DNA of 64,000 nucleotides, taken from contig JAHCKM010000002.1 in NCBI GenBank assembly GCA_026125795.1, positions 496,001 through 560,000 on the forward strand, given 5' to 3'. This document shows positions 9,528 through 18,035 of the stretch, one piece after another (positions within the stretch are counted from its first letter, which is position 1; each line of letters starts with the position of its first letter). This DNA is from Burkholderiaceae bacterium. GTDB taxonomy: Bacteria > Pseudomonadota > Gammaproteobacteria > Burkholderiales > Burkholderiaceae_C. The notes beneath the pieces were generated by a model, which had not been told where the DNA came from, made no database searches, and was given only the letters and a program-made list of their open reading frames with translations. The translations under genes and the position numbers were made by a program.

Positions 9528-9583
9528 CACGCACTCGCTGCCCCCGATGGGGCCGCGTCTCCGGCTTCGGGCGGCTGGGCGCC
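9528..9583 (+). repeat. dispersed GC-rich intergenic repeat, family B, copy 1
   Basis: The stretch between the ligase stop and the ferredoxin start contains CTCACGCTCC...CTCGCTGCCCCC. It resembles the reverse complement of the copies at 33671 and 39911. It lies inside an operon, where it may form a hairpin that lowers downstream expression. Confidence 0.5.
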
Positions 9584-9584
9584 C

Positions 9585-9923
9585 ATGACGAGCATGGCCA
9601 CCATCACCATCCACCTGATCGCCGCCGACGGCACGCGCCGCACGATCGCCGCACCGACCGGCAAGAGCCTGATGCGCGCCGCCACCGATGCCGGCATCGA
9701 AGGCATCGTGGCCGACTGCGGCGGCTGCCTCACCTGCGCCACCTGTCACGTGATCGTTGATCCCGGGTGGGCGGGCAGGCTGCGTCCGCCGGCCGACGAG
9801 GAGCTCGAAATGCTCGAGATGACGGCGGCGCCGCGCCAACCGACCAGCCGGCTGAGCTGCCAGATCTCGCTGCACGAGGGTCTGGACGGACTGGTGGTCC
9901 AATTGCCGGAAACGCAGTATTGA
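9585..9923 (+). CDS. [2Fe-2S] ferredoxin, adrenodoxin/putidaredoxin type
   Basis: A 112-residue ferredoxin (109 if the second ATG at 9594 is used). Cluster ligands are the Cys in CGGCLTCATCHV (C-x5-C-x2-C spacing) and a distal Cys in SRLSCQI. The helix AADEEL-type segment (PPADEELEMLEM) is characteristic of this class, which shuttles single electrons to oxygenases. Its position in the same unit as the Rieske oxygenase makes it the likely redox partner. No ferredoxin reductase gene is seen in the window, so one must be borrowed from elsewhere. Confidence 0.92.
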   Translation: MTSMATITIHLIAADGTRRTIAAPTGKSLMRAATDAGIEGIVADCGGCLTCATCHVIVDPGWAGRLRPPADEELEMLEMTAAPRQPTSRLSCQISLHEGLDGLVVQLPETQY

Positions 9924-9955
9924 ACGGCGCCACGCTCACTGAACAACGAAGCTTC

Positions 9956-9973
9956 GGAGGGGAAGCTGTCTTG
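9956..9973 (+). promoter_or_regulatory. strong ribosome binding site supporting a TTG start
   Basis: GGAGGGGAAG begins at 9956, about 10 bases before TTG 9971. No ATG or GTG start fits the TRAP small-permease frame here, so the site decides the start. Confidence 0.65.
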
Positions 9974-10447
9974 AAGATCCTGGAGTCTCTGGCCAAGCTG
10001 TGCGCCATTGCGGCTGGCGTGCTGCTGACGGTCATCACGCTGATGACCTGCGTCAGCGTGATCGGGCGCAACACCATCGGCAAGACCATCGTCGGCGACT
10101 TCGAGCTGACCGGGGCGGCCGCCGGCGCGGCGATCGCGCTGTTCCTGCCGTGGTGCCAGATGCGGCGCGGCAACATCATCGTCGACTTCTTCACCGCGAA
10201 GGCGTCCGAGCGCACGAACGCGTGGCTCGACCGCTTCGGTGCGCTGCTGTTCGCAGCGGCGCTCGCGCTGATGGCTTGGCGCACCACGATCGGCGGCATC
10301 AACGCCTGGCGCTCGCAATCGGGCACGATGATGATCGGCTTCCCGGAGTGGATCATCTACACGGCGATGGTGCCGCCATTGGTGCTGTGCGTCGCCATCG
10401 GCCTGGCGCAGGCGCTGCGTGGCTTTGGCCGGCAGGTGCACGAGTGA
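9971..10447 (+). CDS. TRAP transporter small permease (DctQ family)
   Basis: A 158-residue, four-helix membrane protein. Predicted segments lie near residues 8-28, 45-62, 84-102 and 127-148. The motif GRNTIGKTIVGDFELTG and the short conserved MRRGNIIVDFF after the second helix are typical of DctQ subunits, which scaffold the large permease in sodium-driven tripartite uptake. It starts with TTG behind a very good Shine-Dalgarno. The stop overlaps the dctM-type start by four bases (GTGA). Confidence 0.9.
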   Translation: MKILESLAKLCAIAAGVLLTVITLMTCVSVIGRNTIGKTIVGDFELTGAAAGAAIALFLPWCQMRRGNIIVDFFTAKASERTNAWLDRFGALLFAAALALMAWRTTIGGINAWRSQSGTMMIGFPEWIIYTAMVPPLVLCVAIGLAQALRGFGRQVHE

Positions 10448-11772
10448 GCCTCGGTCTGAGCCCGCTAACGCTGACGATCGGCATCTTCGCCATCATGCTG
10501 GTGCTGATGGCGCTGCGCACGCCGATCGCGGTGGCGATGTTCGTCGCCGGCGTGGCTGGCTACGTGGCGCAGGCCGGCTGGCTGCCGCTGGCCAACTTTC
10601 TCAACACGCAGGCGTTCGCGCGTTTCGCCAGCTACGACCTGAGCGTGATCCCGCTGTTCATCCTGATGGGCAACTTCGCCACGCAGGGCGGCATCTCGCG
10701 TGCGCTGTTTGAGTTTGCCGCCGCGGTGATGGCGCGCTTTCGCGGCGGTCTGGCGATGGCCGGCGTGCTGGCGTGCGCGGCGTTCGGCGCCATCTGCGGC
10801 TCGTCGGTGGCCACCGCGGCCACCATCACGCAGGTGGCGCTGCCGGAGATGCGCCGCCACGGCTACTCGGGCCGCCTGGCCACCGGCACGCTGGCCGCCG
10901 GCGGCACGCTCGGCATCCTGGTTCCGCCGTCGGTGCCGCTGGTGATCTACGCCATCCTGGCCGAGCAGAACATCGCCAAGATGTTCGCCGCCGCGATGGT
11001 GCCCGGCGTGATCGCGATGCTGGGTTACATGGTCGCGATCGCGATCTACGTGCGCGTGGTGCCCGGTCATGCACCCGAGCACGACGACGCACCCCGGCTG
11101 AGCGGCGCGCTGCTCTGGGGCGTGGGCCCGATCGCCATCATCTTCCTGCTGGTGTTCGGCGGAATCTACGGCGGCTACTTCACGCCCACCGAAGGCGCGG
11201 CGGTCGGCGCGGCGTCCACCTTTATCGCCGCGCTGCTCAAGCGCGAGATCGACTGGCGCAAGTTCAAGCACTGCTTCTACGCCACCGCCGAGTCGTCGGC
11301 GATGATCTTCCTGATCTTCCTCGGTGCCGACCTGATGAACGCCGCGCTGGCGCTGACGCAGGTGCCGGCGCAGCTGGCCGGCACGGTGGCCGGCTGGGGA
11401 CTGTCGCCGGTGATGGTGGTGGCGGCGATCCTGCTGTTCTACGTGGTGCTCGGTGCGGTGATGGACGAGCTGTCGATGATCCTGCTGACCATCCCGATCT
11501 TCTTTCCCCTGGTGATGGGGCTGGACTTCGGCATGCCCAAGGAGAGCGTGGCGATCTGGTTCGGCATCATGGTGCTGATGACGGTGGGCTTCGGCTTGCT
11601 GGCGCCGCCGGTTGGGCTGAACGTCTACATCGTCAACGGCATGGCGCGCGACGTGCCCATCGGCGAGAGCTACCGCGGCGTGATGCCGTTCCTGATCACC
11701 GACACGCTGCGCACCATCGTGCTGCTGCTGTTCCCGGCGATCTCGTTGTGGTTGGTCAAGTTTCTGAAATGA
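10444..11772 (+). CDS. TRAP transporter large permease (DctM family)
   Basis: A 442-residue polytopic permease with 11-13 hydrophobic segments, close to the usual DctM length. Recognisable family stretches are LRTPIAVAMFVAGVAGY, FASYDLSVIPLFILMG, GSSVATAATITQVALPEM and GTLGILVPPSVPLVIYAI. The GTG start at 10444 overlaps the stop of the small permease. It forms the transport core that accepts substrate from the periplasmic receptor encoded next. The substrate class cannot be inferred from the permease alone. Confidence 0.95.
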   Translation: MSLGLSPLTLTIGIFAIMLVLMALRTPIAVAMFVAGVAGYVAQAGWLPLANFLNTQAFARFASYDLSVIPLFILMGNFATQGGISRALFEFAAAVMARFRGGLAMAGVLACAAFGAICGSSVATAATITQVALPEMRRHGYSGRLATGTLAAGGTLGILVPPSVPLVIYAILAEQNIAKMFAAAMVPGVIAMLGYMVAIAIYVRVVPGHAPEHDDAPRLSGALLWGVGPIAIIFLLVFGGIYGGYFTPTEGAAVGAASTFIAALLKREIDWRKFKHCFYATAESSAMIFLIFLGADLMNAALALTQVPAQLAGTVAGWGLSPVMVVAAILLFYVVLGAVMDELSMILLTIPIFFPLVMGLDFGMPKESVAIWFGIMVLMTVGFGLLAPPVGLNVYIVNGMARDVPIGESYRGVMPFLITDTLRTIVLLLFPAISLWLVKFLK

Positions 11773-11878
11773 CGAGCCGTTTTTGGCAGCGGCCTTAGGG
11801 CAAATCGGGTGGGCTCGTCAACGGAATCTGGGTAATTTGCCGGACGAGTACATCGTCGTTCGAACAAGGAGACTCTCG

Positions 11879-12919
11879 ATGAAACGCCGTTCGCTGATCC
11901 AGGGCGCCGCCGCCGCGGCTCTTGGCGTGCCGGGACTGTCGGGCCTGGCCCAGCAGTCGGTCACGCTGAAGTTCCACACCTTCATGGCACCGATGAGCAA
12001 CGTGTGGCTCACGATGCACAAGCCGTGGATGGAAAAGGTGGAGAAGGAGTCCGGCGGCCGCATCAAGTTCGAGGCCTATCCCGCCATGCAGCTCGGCGGC
12101 ACGCCGGTGCAGCTGTACGACCAGGCGCGTGACGGCGTGGTCGACATCGTGTGGACCTTGCCGGGCAACACCGCCGGCCGCTTTCCGCGCATCGAGGTGT
12201 TCGAGTTGCCGTTCGTGATGAACAACGCCGAGGCGACGTCCAAGGCCTACTGGGAATACGTGCAGACGCAAGCTCCCGATGAGTTCAAGGAAACGCAGGT
12301 GATCGCGCTGCACGTGCACGGGCCCGGCATGTTCCATTCGGCCAACAAGCAGATCAAGACGCACGCCGATCTCAAGGGCATGAAGGTGCGCGGCCCGACG
12401 CGGCAGATCACCAAGCTGCTGGGTTCTGTGGGCGCCACGCCGGTGGGCATGCCGCTGCCGCAGATCCCCGATGCGCTGTCCAAGGGCACGATCGACGCCT
12501 GCGTGATCCCGTGGGAGGTGGTGCCGTCGGTCAAGGTGCACGAGCTGACCAAGTTCCACAGCGAGTTCGATTCCAACGGCCCGGCGCTGTACACCACCAC
12601 TTTCGTGATGGCGATGAACAAGGCCAAGTACGAAGGCCTTGCGCCCGATCTGAAGAAGGTGATCGACGCCAACTCCGGCCTCGCCACATCGGGCTGGCTC
12701 GGCAAGGTGCAGCAGGGCAACGACCCGGCGGGCCGCAAGCCGGCGGTGGATCGCGGCAACACGCTGTACACGTTCCCGGCGTCGGAGCGGCAGGAGTTCA
12801 TCAAGCTGTCGCAAGGCGTCCAGGAGGAATGGGTGGCCGACATGAACAAGCGCAACTTCGACGGCAAGAAGCTGCTGGCTGCGGCGAAGGAGCTGATCGC
12901 CAAGCACGGCAAGGCCTGA
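11879..12919 (+). CDS. TRAP transporter periplasmic solute receptor (DctP family)
   Basis: A 346-residue receptor with a twin-arginine-like signal (MKRRSLIQGAAAAALG, cut expected near residue 24-26). The fold markers are FHTFMAPMSNVW at the mature N-terminus, VRGPTRQITKLLGSVGATP and the central Arg that usually pairs with a substrate carboxylate. AAGGAGA at 11867-11873 lies a few bases before ATG 11879. The 106-base gap after dctM contains an 8-base inverted repeat (GACGAGCC at 11772 / GGCTCGTC at 11813), which might adjust receptor expression relative to the permease. It completes the operon and is followed by a terminator. Confidence 0.93.
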   Translation: MKRRSLIQGAAAAALGVPGLSGLAQQSVTLKFHTFMAPMSNVWLTMHKPWMEKVEKESGGRIKFEAYPAMQLGGTPVQLYDQARDGVVDIVWTLPGNTAGRFPRIEVFELPFVMNNAEATSKAYWEYVQTQAPDEFKETQVIALHVHGPGMFHSANKQIKTHADLKGMKVRGPTRQITKLLGSVGATPVGMPLPQIPDALSKGTIDACVIPWEVVPSVKVHELTKFHSEFDSNGPALYTTTFVMAMNKAKYEGLAPDLKKVIDANSGLATSGWLGKVQQGNDPAGRKPAVDRGNTLYTFPASERQEFIKLSQGVQEEWVADMNKRNFDGKKLLAAAKELIAKHGKA

Positions 12920-12938
12920 CCGCCAGGGCGACAAACGC

Positions 12939-12962
12939 AAAGGGCGCCGCGAGGCGCCCTTT
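12939..12962. terminator. terminator hairpin between the TRAP operon and selD
   Basis: A perfect 10-base-pair stem, AAAGGGCGCC / GGCGCCCTTT, with a GCGA loop. The A and T flanks on both arms let it act in both directions, for dctP (+) and for the convergent selD (-). Confidence 0.75.
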
Positions 12963-12982
12963 GCCATGGCGGTGCCGCAAGG

Positions 12983-14047
12983 TCAGCGCACGATCAAGCG
13001 CGCACCGCCAGCGTGTGCCTGCACGCCGCCAATCTCTGTGGCCTGCGCGAAGCCATGGCGCTGGAACACGTCGAGCACGCCGTTCACCGCTGATGGCTCG
13101 CACGACACCAGCAGGCCGCCGCTGGTCTGGGGGTCGGTGAGCAGCGCCTTGTCCTCGGCGGCAAAGTGCGCCGGCAGCTCCACGTCGGTGCCGTAGCCGG
13201 CCCAGTTGCGGCCCGACGCGCCGGTGACGAAGCCCTGCGCCGCGAGTGCGCGCACGCCCGAGAGTTGCGGCACGCGGGCCCAATCGATCTGTACCGCGCA
13301 GCCGGCGCCACGCGCCAACTCCAGCGCATGGCCGGCCAGGCCGAATCCGGTGACGTCGGTCAGCGCATGCACGCCCGGCAGCGCGGCAAGATCCGGCCCC
13401 GGCGTGTTGAGCCGCGTGGTGGTGGCGATCATCTGCGCATAACCATCGGCCCCGAGCTGCTCCTTCTTCAAGGCCGCCGACAGCACGCCCACGCCCAGCG
13501 GCTTGCCGAGCACCAGGCGATCGCCCGGCTTGGCATCAGCGTTGCGCTTGACGCGTTTGGGATGCACCAGCCCGAGCGCCACGAGGCCGTAGATCGCCTC
13601 CACCGAGTCGATCGTGTGGCCGCCTGCGATCGGAATGCCGGCCGCCTGGCACACCGACTCGCCACCGGCCAGGATGCGCGCGATGGTCTGCGTGGACAGC
13701 ACATTGATCGGCATGCCCACCAGCGCCAGCGCCAGGATCGGTCGGCCGCCCATCGCGTAGACATCGGAGATCGCGTTGGTGGCGGCGATGCGGCCAAAGT
13801 CGAACGGGTCATCGACGATCGGCATGAAGAAGTCGGTGGTCGCGATCAGCGCCTGCTCGTCGTTGAGCTGGTACACCGCTGCATCGTCGGAAGTCTCGAT
13901 GCCGACCAGCAGCTCCTTGGGCACCGGCATCTTGGCCGAGCCGCGCAGGATCTCCGACAACACGCCGGGCGCGATCTTGCAGCCGCAGCCGCCGCCGTGC
14001 GACAGCGATGTCAGCCGCGGTTCTGCAGGGCGTTCGGGGGCATTCAT
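12983..14047 (-). CDS. selD: selenide, water dikinase (SelD / SenC of selenoneine cluster)
   Basis: It makes selenophosphate from selenide and ATP. The 354-residue protein has the N-terminal catalytic loop SHGGGCGCKIAPG with Cys21 (equivalent to E. coli Cys17, not selenocysteine) and Lys24. It also has TDFFMPIVDDPFDFGRIAA, GGHTIDS and the C-terminal LTDPQTSGGLLVS. ATG 14047 gives the conventional N-terminus; the longer open frame overlaps the glycosyltransferase. It lies 28 bases downstream of senB on the same strand. In the sen pathway the SelD homologue (SenC) feeds selenophosphate to SenB. In this genome it could also serve selenouridine or selenocysteine synthesis. Confidence 0.95.
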   Translation of the reverse strand: MNAPERPAEPRLTSLSHGGGCGCKIAPGVLSEILRGSAKMPVPKELLVGIETSDDAAVYQLNDEQALIATTDFFMPIVDDPFDFGRIAATNAISDVYAMGGRPILALALVGMPINVLSTQTIARILAGGESVCQAAGIPIAGGHTIDSVEAIYGLVALGLVHPKRVKRNADAKPGDRLVLGKPLGVGVLSAALKKEQLGADGYAQMIATTTRLNTPGPDLAALPGVHALTDVTGFGLAGHALELARGAGCAVQIDWARVPQLSGVRALAAQGFVTGASGRNWAGYGTDVELPAHFAAEDKALLTDPQTSGGLLVSCEPSAVNGVLDVFQRHGFAQATEIGGVQAHAGGARLIVR

Positions 14048-14075
14048 GCGATCGGGCTCCAGCAGATGGTCATGG

Positions 14076-15035
14076 TCAGGGGCGCGGCAGCAGCGCAGCC
14101 AGCAGGCGCAGCAGCGTCTTGCGCTCGCGCCGCGGTTCAAACAGCACCGCGCGCCGGCGGCATTGTCGAGCCAGCGTGCGCAGCATATCGGGTTCGTCGC
14201 GGCTGCGCTGCAGCAGGGTCGCCAGGCCCGCGCCATCGTGCCAGCGAAAGTACCCCGCGTAGCCGGCGCCGAGCATCCCCACGTTGCCGTCGATGCGCGA
14301 TGCGATCACCGGCGTGCCGCTGCGCAGCGCCTCGGCGATCACGTGCGCGCCGCCTTCCATGCGGCTGGCGTGCACCAGCACATGCGCCTGCTGGATGCGG
14401 CGCCTCGTGGTGCCATGGTCGAGCGCGCCGAGCCAGCGGTAGTTGGGCTGTTCGCGTGCCAGCGCGCGTGCCTGCTCGCCCAGGGCGGCATCGAGCGGCG
14501 CGCCGATGTGGTCGAGCACGATGTCGCCGCGTGCTACCAGTCGCCGCGCCGCTTCGAAATACGTCTCGGGCGACTTCTCGTCGCGCAGGTGGCCGACCAT
14601 CAGCGCGCGCAGCCGTCGCGTGGTCTTGGCCAGCGGCTGCCGCGCCGCGCACGACTGAAAGCACACCGTGCAGCGTGCACGCAGCGCCGCCGGCAAGCGC
14701 CGCGGCCCCAGTTCCTGCAGCACCACCAGATGGTCGGCCAGCGCCAGCGATGCCTGCGCCGACGCATCGGCGTCGAGGTCGCGGTACAGGTCGGTGCCGG
14801 TCAGCACCAGCACCAGCGGGCCGCGCTGCGTTTGGTGCCATGCGCGGATCGAGTCGGCCGAGCGGCGCGCATGCAGCGCGATCAGCGCGTCGAACGGCTC
14901 GCCCGACCAGCGCTCGAGCACGCTCGAGTGGTAATGTTCGGCCAACAGGCGTGACCAGCGCCACGCGGTTTGCCAGTTGCCGTTGTTCGACGACTTGCGA
15001 GCCGGCGTGACGATGCCGAGCGAGGGCTTGCGCAC
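14076..15035 (-). CDS. senB: selenosugar synthase-like glycosyltransferase (SenB / TIGR04348 type)
   Basis: A 319-residue GT-B (GT4-like) glycosyltransferase. It begins VRKPSLGIVTPA with NNGNWQTAWRW, a segment I associate with the TIGR04348 family. The donor-binding half shows RALMVGHLRDEKSPETYFEA, HASRMEGGAHVIAEALRSGTPV and ASRIDGNVGMLG. SenB joins selenophosphate to a UDP-sugar to give a selenosugar. The GTG at 15035 is the start because its protein begins exactly where the family does; the open frame runs far into senA but without a plausible start. A TATAAC hexamer on this strand (15042-15047) sits 6 bases before it. The identification rests on family resemblance plus the selD and senA neighbours. 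Confidence 0.88.
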   Translation of the reverse strand: MRKPSLGIVTPARKSSNNGNWQTAWRWSRLLAEHYHSSVLERWSGEPFDALIALHARRSADSIRAWHQTQRGPLVLVLTGTDLYRDLDADASAQASLALADHLVVLQELGPRRLPAALRARCTVCFQSCAARQPLAKTTRRLRALMVGHLRDEKSPETYFEAARRLVARGDIVLDHIGAPLDAALGEQARALAREQPNYRWLGALDHGTTRRRIQQAHVLVHASRMEGGAHVIAEALRSGTPVIASRIDGNVGMLGAGYAGYFRWHDGAGLATLLQRSRDEPDMLRTLARQCRRRAVLFEPRRERKTLLRLLAALLPRP

Positions 15036-15041
15036 CGGCGC

Positions 15042-15047
15042 GTTATA
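15042..15047 (-). promoter_or_regulatory. candidate -10 element of senB-selD
   Basis: Read on the minus strand the hexamer is TATAAC. A start about 7 bases downstream would coincide with GTG 15035, giving a leaderless transcript. No convincing -35 was found. Confidence 0.35.
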
Positions 15048-15051
15048 TCCG

Positions 15052-16257
15052 ATGGAATCGTCGCACTTCACTGCAGCCGAGCGTGCACGCAGCGCACCCG
15101 CGCCGGCCCTGGCCGAGGCGCTGCGCGAATCGCGCAGCCGCACGCTGGCCACGTTTGCGCTGTACGAGCAGGCACTGCGCGACACGCAGCTCGGCGTGCC
15201 GTACTCGCCGGAGCTCAACCCGCCGCTGTGGGAGCTGGGGCACGTGGGCTGGTTCCAGCAGTGGTGGATCGGGCGCAATCCCGAGCGCGAACGCGGCGTG
15301 GCGGCCGATCCCGATGTGGAGCGATTGCCGCCGCCGCGAGCGGGTGCGGACGCATGGTTCGACTCCGGCCGCGTCGCGCACACCACACGCTGGCACCTGC
15401 CGCTGCCCGGGGCCGATGCGATCCGCGATGACCTCGCGCGCGGGCTCGAGCAGTCGCTGCAGTTGCTGGGCGCGTCGGGCGACAGCGACGAGGCGCTGTA
15501 CTTCTTTCGCCTGAGCCTGTTCCACGAAGACATGCACCACGAGGCCGCTGTCTACATGGCACAGCACCTCGGGGTGCCGTTGTCCGGCTGGGCGCCGCGC
15601 GCGAGCGCCGGCACGGGTGAAGTCACCATCGGCGAGGGTGTGCACCGTCTGGGCCACGCGTCGCCGGGCTTCGCGTTCGACAACGAGCTGGTGGCACACG
15701 ACGTCGTCGTGCCGGCGTTTCGCATCGACGCAGCGCCGGTGACCTGGTCGCAGTTCCTGCCGTTCGTCGAAGCCGGCGGCTACCGGCGGCGCGAGCACTG
15801 GAGCGACGCGGCGTGGGCCTGGCTGCAGGCCGGGGAGCGCTCGACACCGCGCTATCTGCGTGCGGCCGGCAGCGGCTGGCAACGCCTCACGTTCGGCCGT
15901 TGGCTTGACGTGGAGCCCCACCTGCCGGCCGTCAACCTATCGTGGCACGAGGCCGAGGCCTTCTGTGCCTGGGCCGGACGCCGTCTGCCCAGCGAGGCCG
16001 AATGGGAGCGCGCCGCGCAGCACGGCGGCATGCACTGGGGCGAGGTGTGGGAGTGGACCGCGACCCCGTTTGAACCCTATGCCGGGTTCGCGGCGCATCC
16101 GTACCGCGATTACTCGCAGCCGTGGTTCGGCAGCCGGCGCGTGCTGCGTGGCGGCTCGTTCGCCACCCACGCGCGCATGAAGCACATGCGCTACCGCAAT
16201 TTCTTCATGCCGGAGCGCAACGACATCTTCGCGGGCTTTCGCACCTGCGCCGCCTGA
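15052..16257 (+). CDS. senA: selenoneine synthase-like non-haem iron enzyme (SenA, EgtB family)
   Basis: A 401-residue enzyme of the EgtB/OvoA type: an N-terminal DinB-like helical domain and a C-terminal formylglycine-generating-enzyme-like domain. Iron ligands are His64 ([12 protein letters not shown]) and the HxxxHxE motif at 158-164 ([11 protein letters not shown]). The C-terminal domain has [31 protein letters not shown] and [13 protein letters not shown]. SenA forms the C-Se bond between hercynine and the selenosugar. EgtB homologues in ergothioneine synthesis are similar, but linkage to senB and selD favours selenium. ATG 15052 is 16 bases from the divergent senB start; in-frame upstream starts (15013, 14977) would overlap senB. 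No egtD gene for hercynine is in the window. Confidence 0.9.
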   Translation: MESSHFTAAERARSAPAPALAEALRESRSRTLATFALYEQALRDTQLGVPYSPELNPPLWELGHVGWFQQWWIGRNPERERGVAADPDVERLPPPRAGADAWFDSGRVAHTTRWHLPLPGADAIRDDLARGLEQSLQLLGASGDSDEALYFFRLSLFHEDMHHEAAVYMAQHLGVPLSGWAPRASAGTGEVTIGEGVHRLGHASPGFAFDNELVAHDVVVPAFRIDAAPVTWSQFLPFVEAGGYRRREHWSDAAWAWLQAGERSTPRYLRAAGSGWQRLTFGRWLDVEPHLPAVNLSWHEAEAFCAWAGRRLPSEAEWERAAQHGGMHWGEVWEWTATPFEPYAGFAAHPYRDYSQPWFGSRRVLRGGSFATHARMKHMRYRNFFMPERNDIFAGFRTCAA

Positions 16258-17711
16258 CGCCGGCTCAGCGGCCGCGTCCGCCGCGCGGCGGGCGGGCGCC
16301 GACCGAGGCACCGTGCGCGCCGCCGCCCGGGCGTGCACCGGGGCGCGGAGCCTGCGCGGCTTTCTGACCTTTGCGGCGCGCGTGCGTCGCGCGGCGCATG
16401 GGTGCCATGCAGCGGTGGGTGTGCGCGCGACGCGTGCCCGGGGTTCGGCGCGCGCCCTTGCGGCGCACGCGCGGGCCGGGCGCCGTTGCCGTTGTGGCCG
16501 CCGCGGCGGTTGGCGCCAACGCCGATCGTCATGCGCCCGAGAACGATGGGCTCGGCCTTCTCGTTGGGATCGGGCTCGAAGCCGCGCACCACCTCGCGCG
16601 CGATCTCCTTGTGGATCAGGCGCTGGATGTCGCGCAGAAAGATCTCTTCATCCACGCACACCAGGGAGATCGCCTCGCCGCTGGCGCCGGCGCGGCCGGT
16701 GCGGCCGATGCGGTGCACGTAGTCTTCCGGCACGTTGGGCAGCTCGAAGTTCACCACGTGCGGCAGCTGGTCGATGTCGATGCCGCGCGCCGCGATGTCG
16801 GTGGCCACCAGCACGCGCAGGTCGCCGCTCTTGAAGTCGGCCAGTGCCTTGGTGCGCGCGCTCTGGCTCTTGTTGCCGTGGATCGCCATCGCTGTGATGT
16901 CGTTCTTGTTTAGGTACTCGGTCAGCTTGTTGGCGCCGTGTTTGGTGCGCGTGAACACCAGCACCTGGTGCCAGTCGCCCTGCAGGATCAGGTGCGCCAG
17001 CAGCTCCTTCTTGCGCTCGCGGCTGACCGGGTGGATGCGCTGCGCCACCGCCTCGGCCGGCGCATTGCGGCGCGCCACCTCGATCAGCGCCGGCTGGTTC
17101 AGCAGCCGATCGGCCAGCGCCTTGATCTCGTCGCTGAAGGTGGCCGAGAACAGCAGGCTCTGCTTCTTCTGCGGCAGGATCGCGAGCACTTTCTTGATGT
17201 CGTGGATGAAACCCATGTCGAGCATGCGGTCGGCTTCGTCGAGCACGAAGATCTGCACATGGCTCAGGTCGAGCGTGCGCTGGCCGTGGTGGTCGAGCAG
17301 GCGGCCCGGCGTGGCCACCAGGATGTCCACACCGCGCTTGAGCTTGTCGATCTGCGGCTGCATGCCGACGCCGCCGAACATCACCATGCTGCGCAGCGCC
17401 AGGTGCTTGCCGTAGGTCTGCACACTTTCTTCCACCTGCGCGGCCAGCTCGCGTGTCGGCGTGAGGATCAGCGCGCGAATCATGATGCGGCCGCGCGCGT
17501 CACGCGGTGCCGCATGCGACTGCAGCCGCTGCAGCATCGGCAGCACGAATCCGGCGGTCTTGCCGGTGCCGGTCTGCGCGCCGGCCATCAGGTCGCCGCC
17601 CTTTAGCACGGCGGGGATCGCCTGCGCCTGGATCGGCGTGGGGATTTCGTAGCCCTGCTCGCGCACGGCACGCTGAATCGGCTCGATCAAGCCGAGATCT
17701 GTGAACTTCAT
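16191..17711 (-). CDS. rhlE: DEAD-box ATP-dependent RNA helicase, RhlE-like
   Basis: The helicase core is complete: Q motif ([10 protein letters not shown]), Walker A ([10 protein letters not shown]), DEAD ([13 protein letters not shown]), SATF, and the C-terminal motifs [10 protein letters not shown] and [10 protein letters not shown]. Such enzymes remodel RNA in ribosome assembly and cold adaptation. ATG 17711 (MKFTDLGL) was chosen over upstream in-frame codons that lack family similarity. The C-terminal tail is basic and Gly/Arg-rich. In the strict frame it runs to 16191, 67 bases into the end of convergent senA. A second frame in the same region ends at 16265, just after senA, with a more typical tail ending PPRGGRGR. 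A one-base shift around 16390-16500 is therefore possible. Confidence 0.88.
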   Translation of the reverse strand: MKFTDLGLIEPIQRAVREQGYEIPTPIQAQAIPAVLKGGDLMAGAQTGTGKTAGFVLPMLQRLQSHAAPRDARGRIMIRALILTPTRELAAQVEESVQTYGKHLALRSMVMFGGVGMQPQIDKLKRGVDILVATPGRLLDHHGQRTLDLSHVQIFVLDEADRMLDMGFIHDIKKVLAILPQKKQSLLFSATFSDEIKALADRLLNQPALIEVARRNAPAEAVAQRIHPVSRERKKELLAHLILQGDWHQVLVFTRTKHGANKLTEYLNKNDITAMAIHGNKSQSARTKALADFKSGDLRVLVATDIAARGIDIDQLPHVVNFELPNVPEDYVHRIGRTGRAGASGEAISLVCVDEEIFLRDIQRLIHKEIAREVVRGFEPDPNEKAEPIVLGRMTIGVGANRRGGHNGNGARPARAPQGRAPNPGHASRAHPPLHGTHAPRDARAPQRSESRAGSAPRCTPGRRRARCLGRRPPAARRTRPLSRRQAAQVRKPAKMSLRSGMKKLR

Positions 17712-18035
17712 TGGATGATGGGGACGCCGCGTTCGGAACGCCGGCGTTTCGGGATCGGCCTGCTGCCGCTCGGAAGAGGGCACCAGTCGGGTAGGCGATC
17801 GGGCTTGGGGGTGTCGGAACGACTGCGGCTGCCAGACTGGGAGGGCGGCCAGCGAGCGCGCATTGTACGCGCAAGTCCGGAGAGTCGACCGCGAGCGGTG
17901 CGCGGTCACAAACGGACCGCATCCCATGAAGTGCGCCGGTTGTCACGCCTCGCGCGACGCGGCACACTGCACGCCACACAATCGCGGCGTTAGCAGCTGG
18001 CGTGCCGTGCGCGCACAAGAGGGTTGTCGAGTCCG
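17712..18035. other. intergenic region, divergent promoters of rhlE and the PAS kinase
   Basis: 324 bases without a gene. On the minus strand a TACAAT hexamer (reverse complement of ATTGTA at 17862-17867) is a reasonable -10 for rhlE and would give a leader of about 145 bases, as seen for some cold-regulated helicases. Nothing specific was found for the kinase gene except AGAGGG at 18018-18023 before its ATG. Confidence 0.4.

Noticed and set aside
6650-9923. Aniline dioxygenase operon (tdn/atd type)
   Set aside because: The GS-like gene fits, but the amidotransferase, the small oxygenase subunit and the reductase are missing and the oxygenase is of the single-component phthalate type.
15052-16257. 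Ergothioneine EgtB
   Set aside because: The fold is shared, but adjacency to a SenB-like glycosyltransferase and selD and absence of egtD/egtC/egtE favour SenA.
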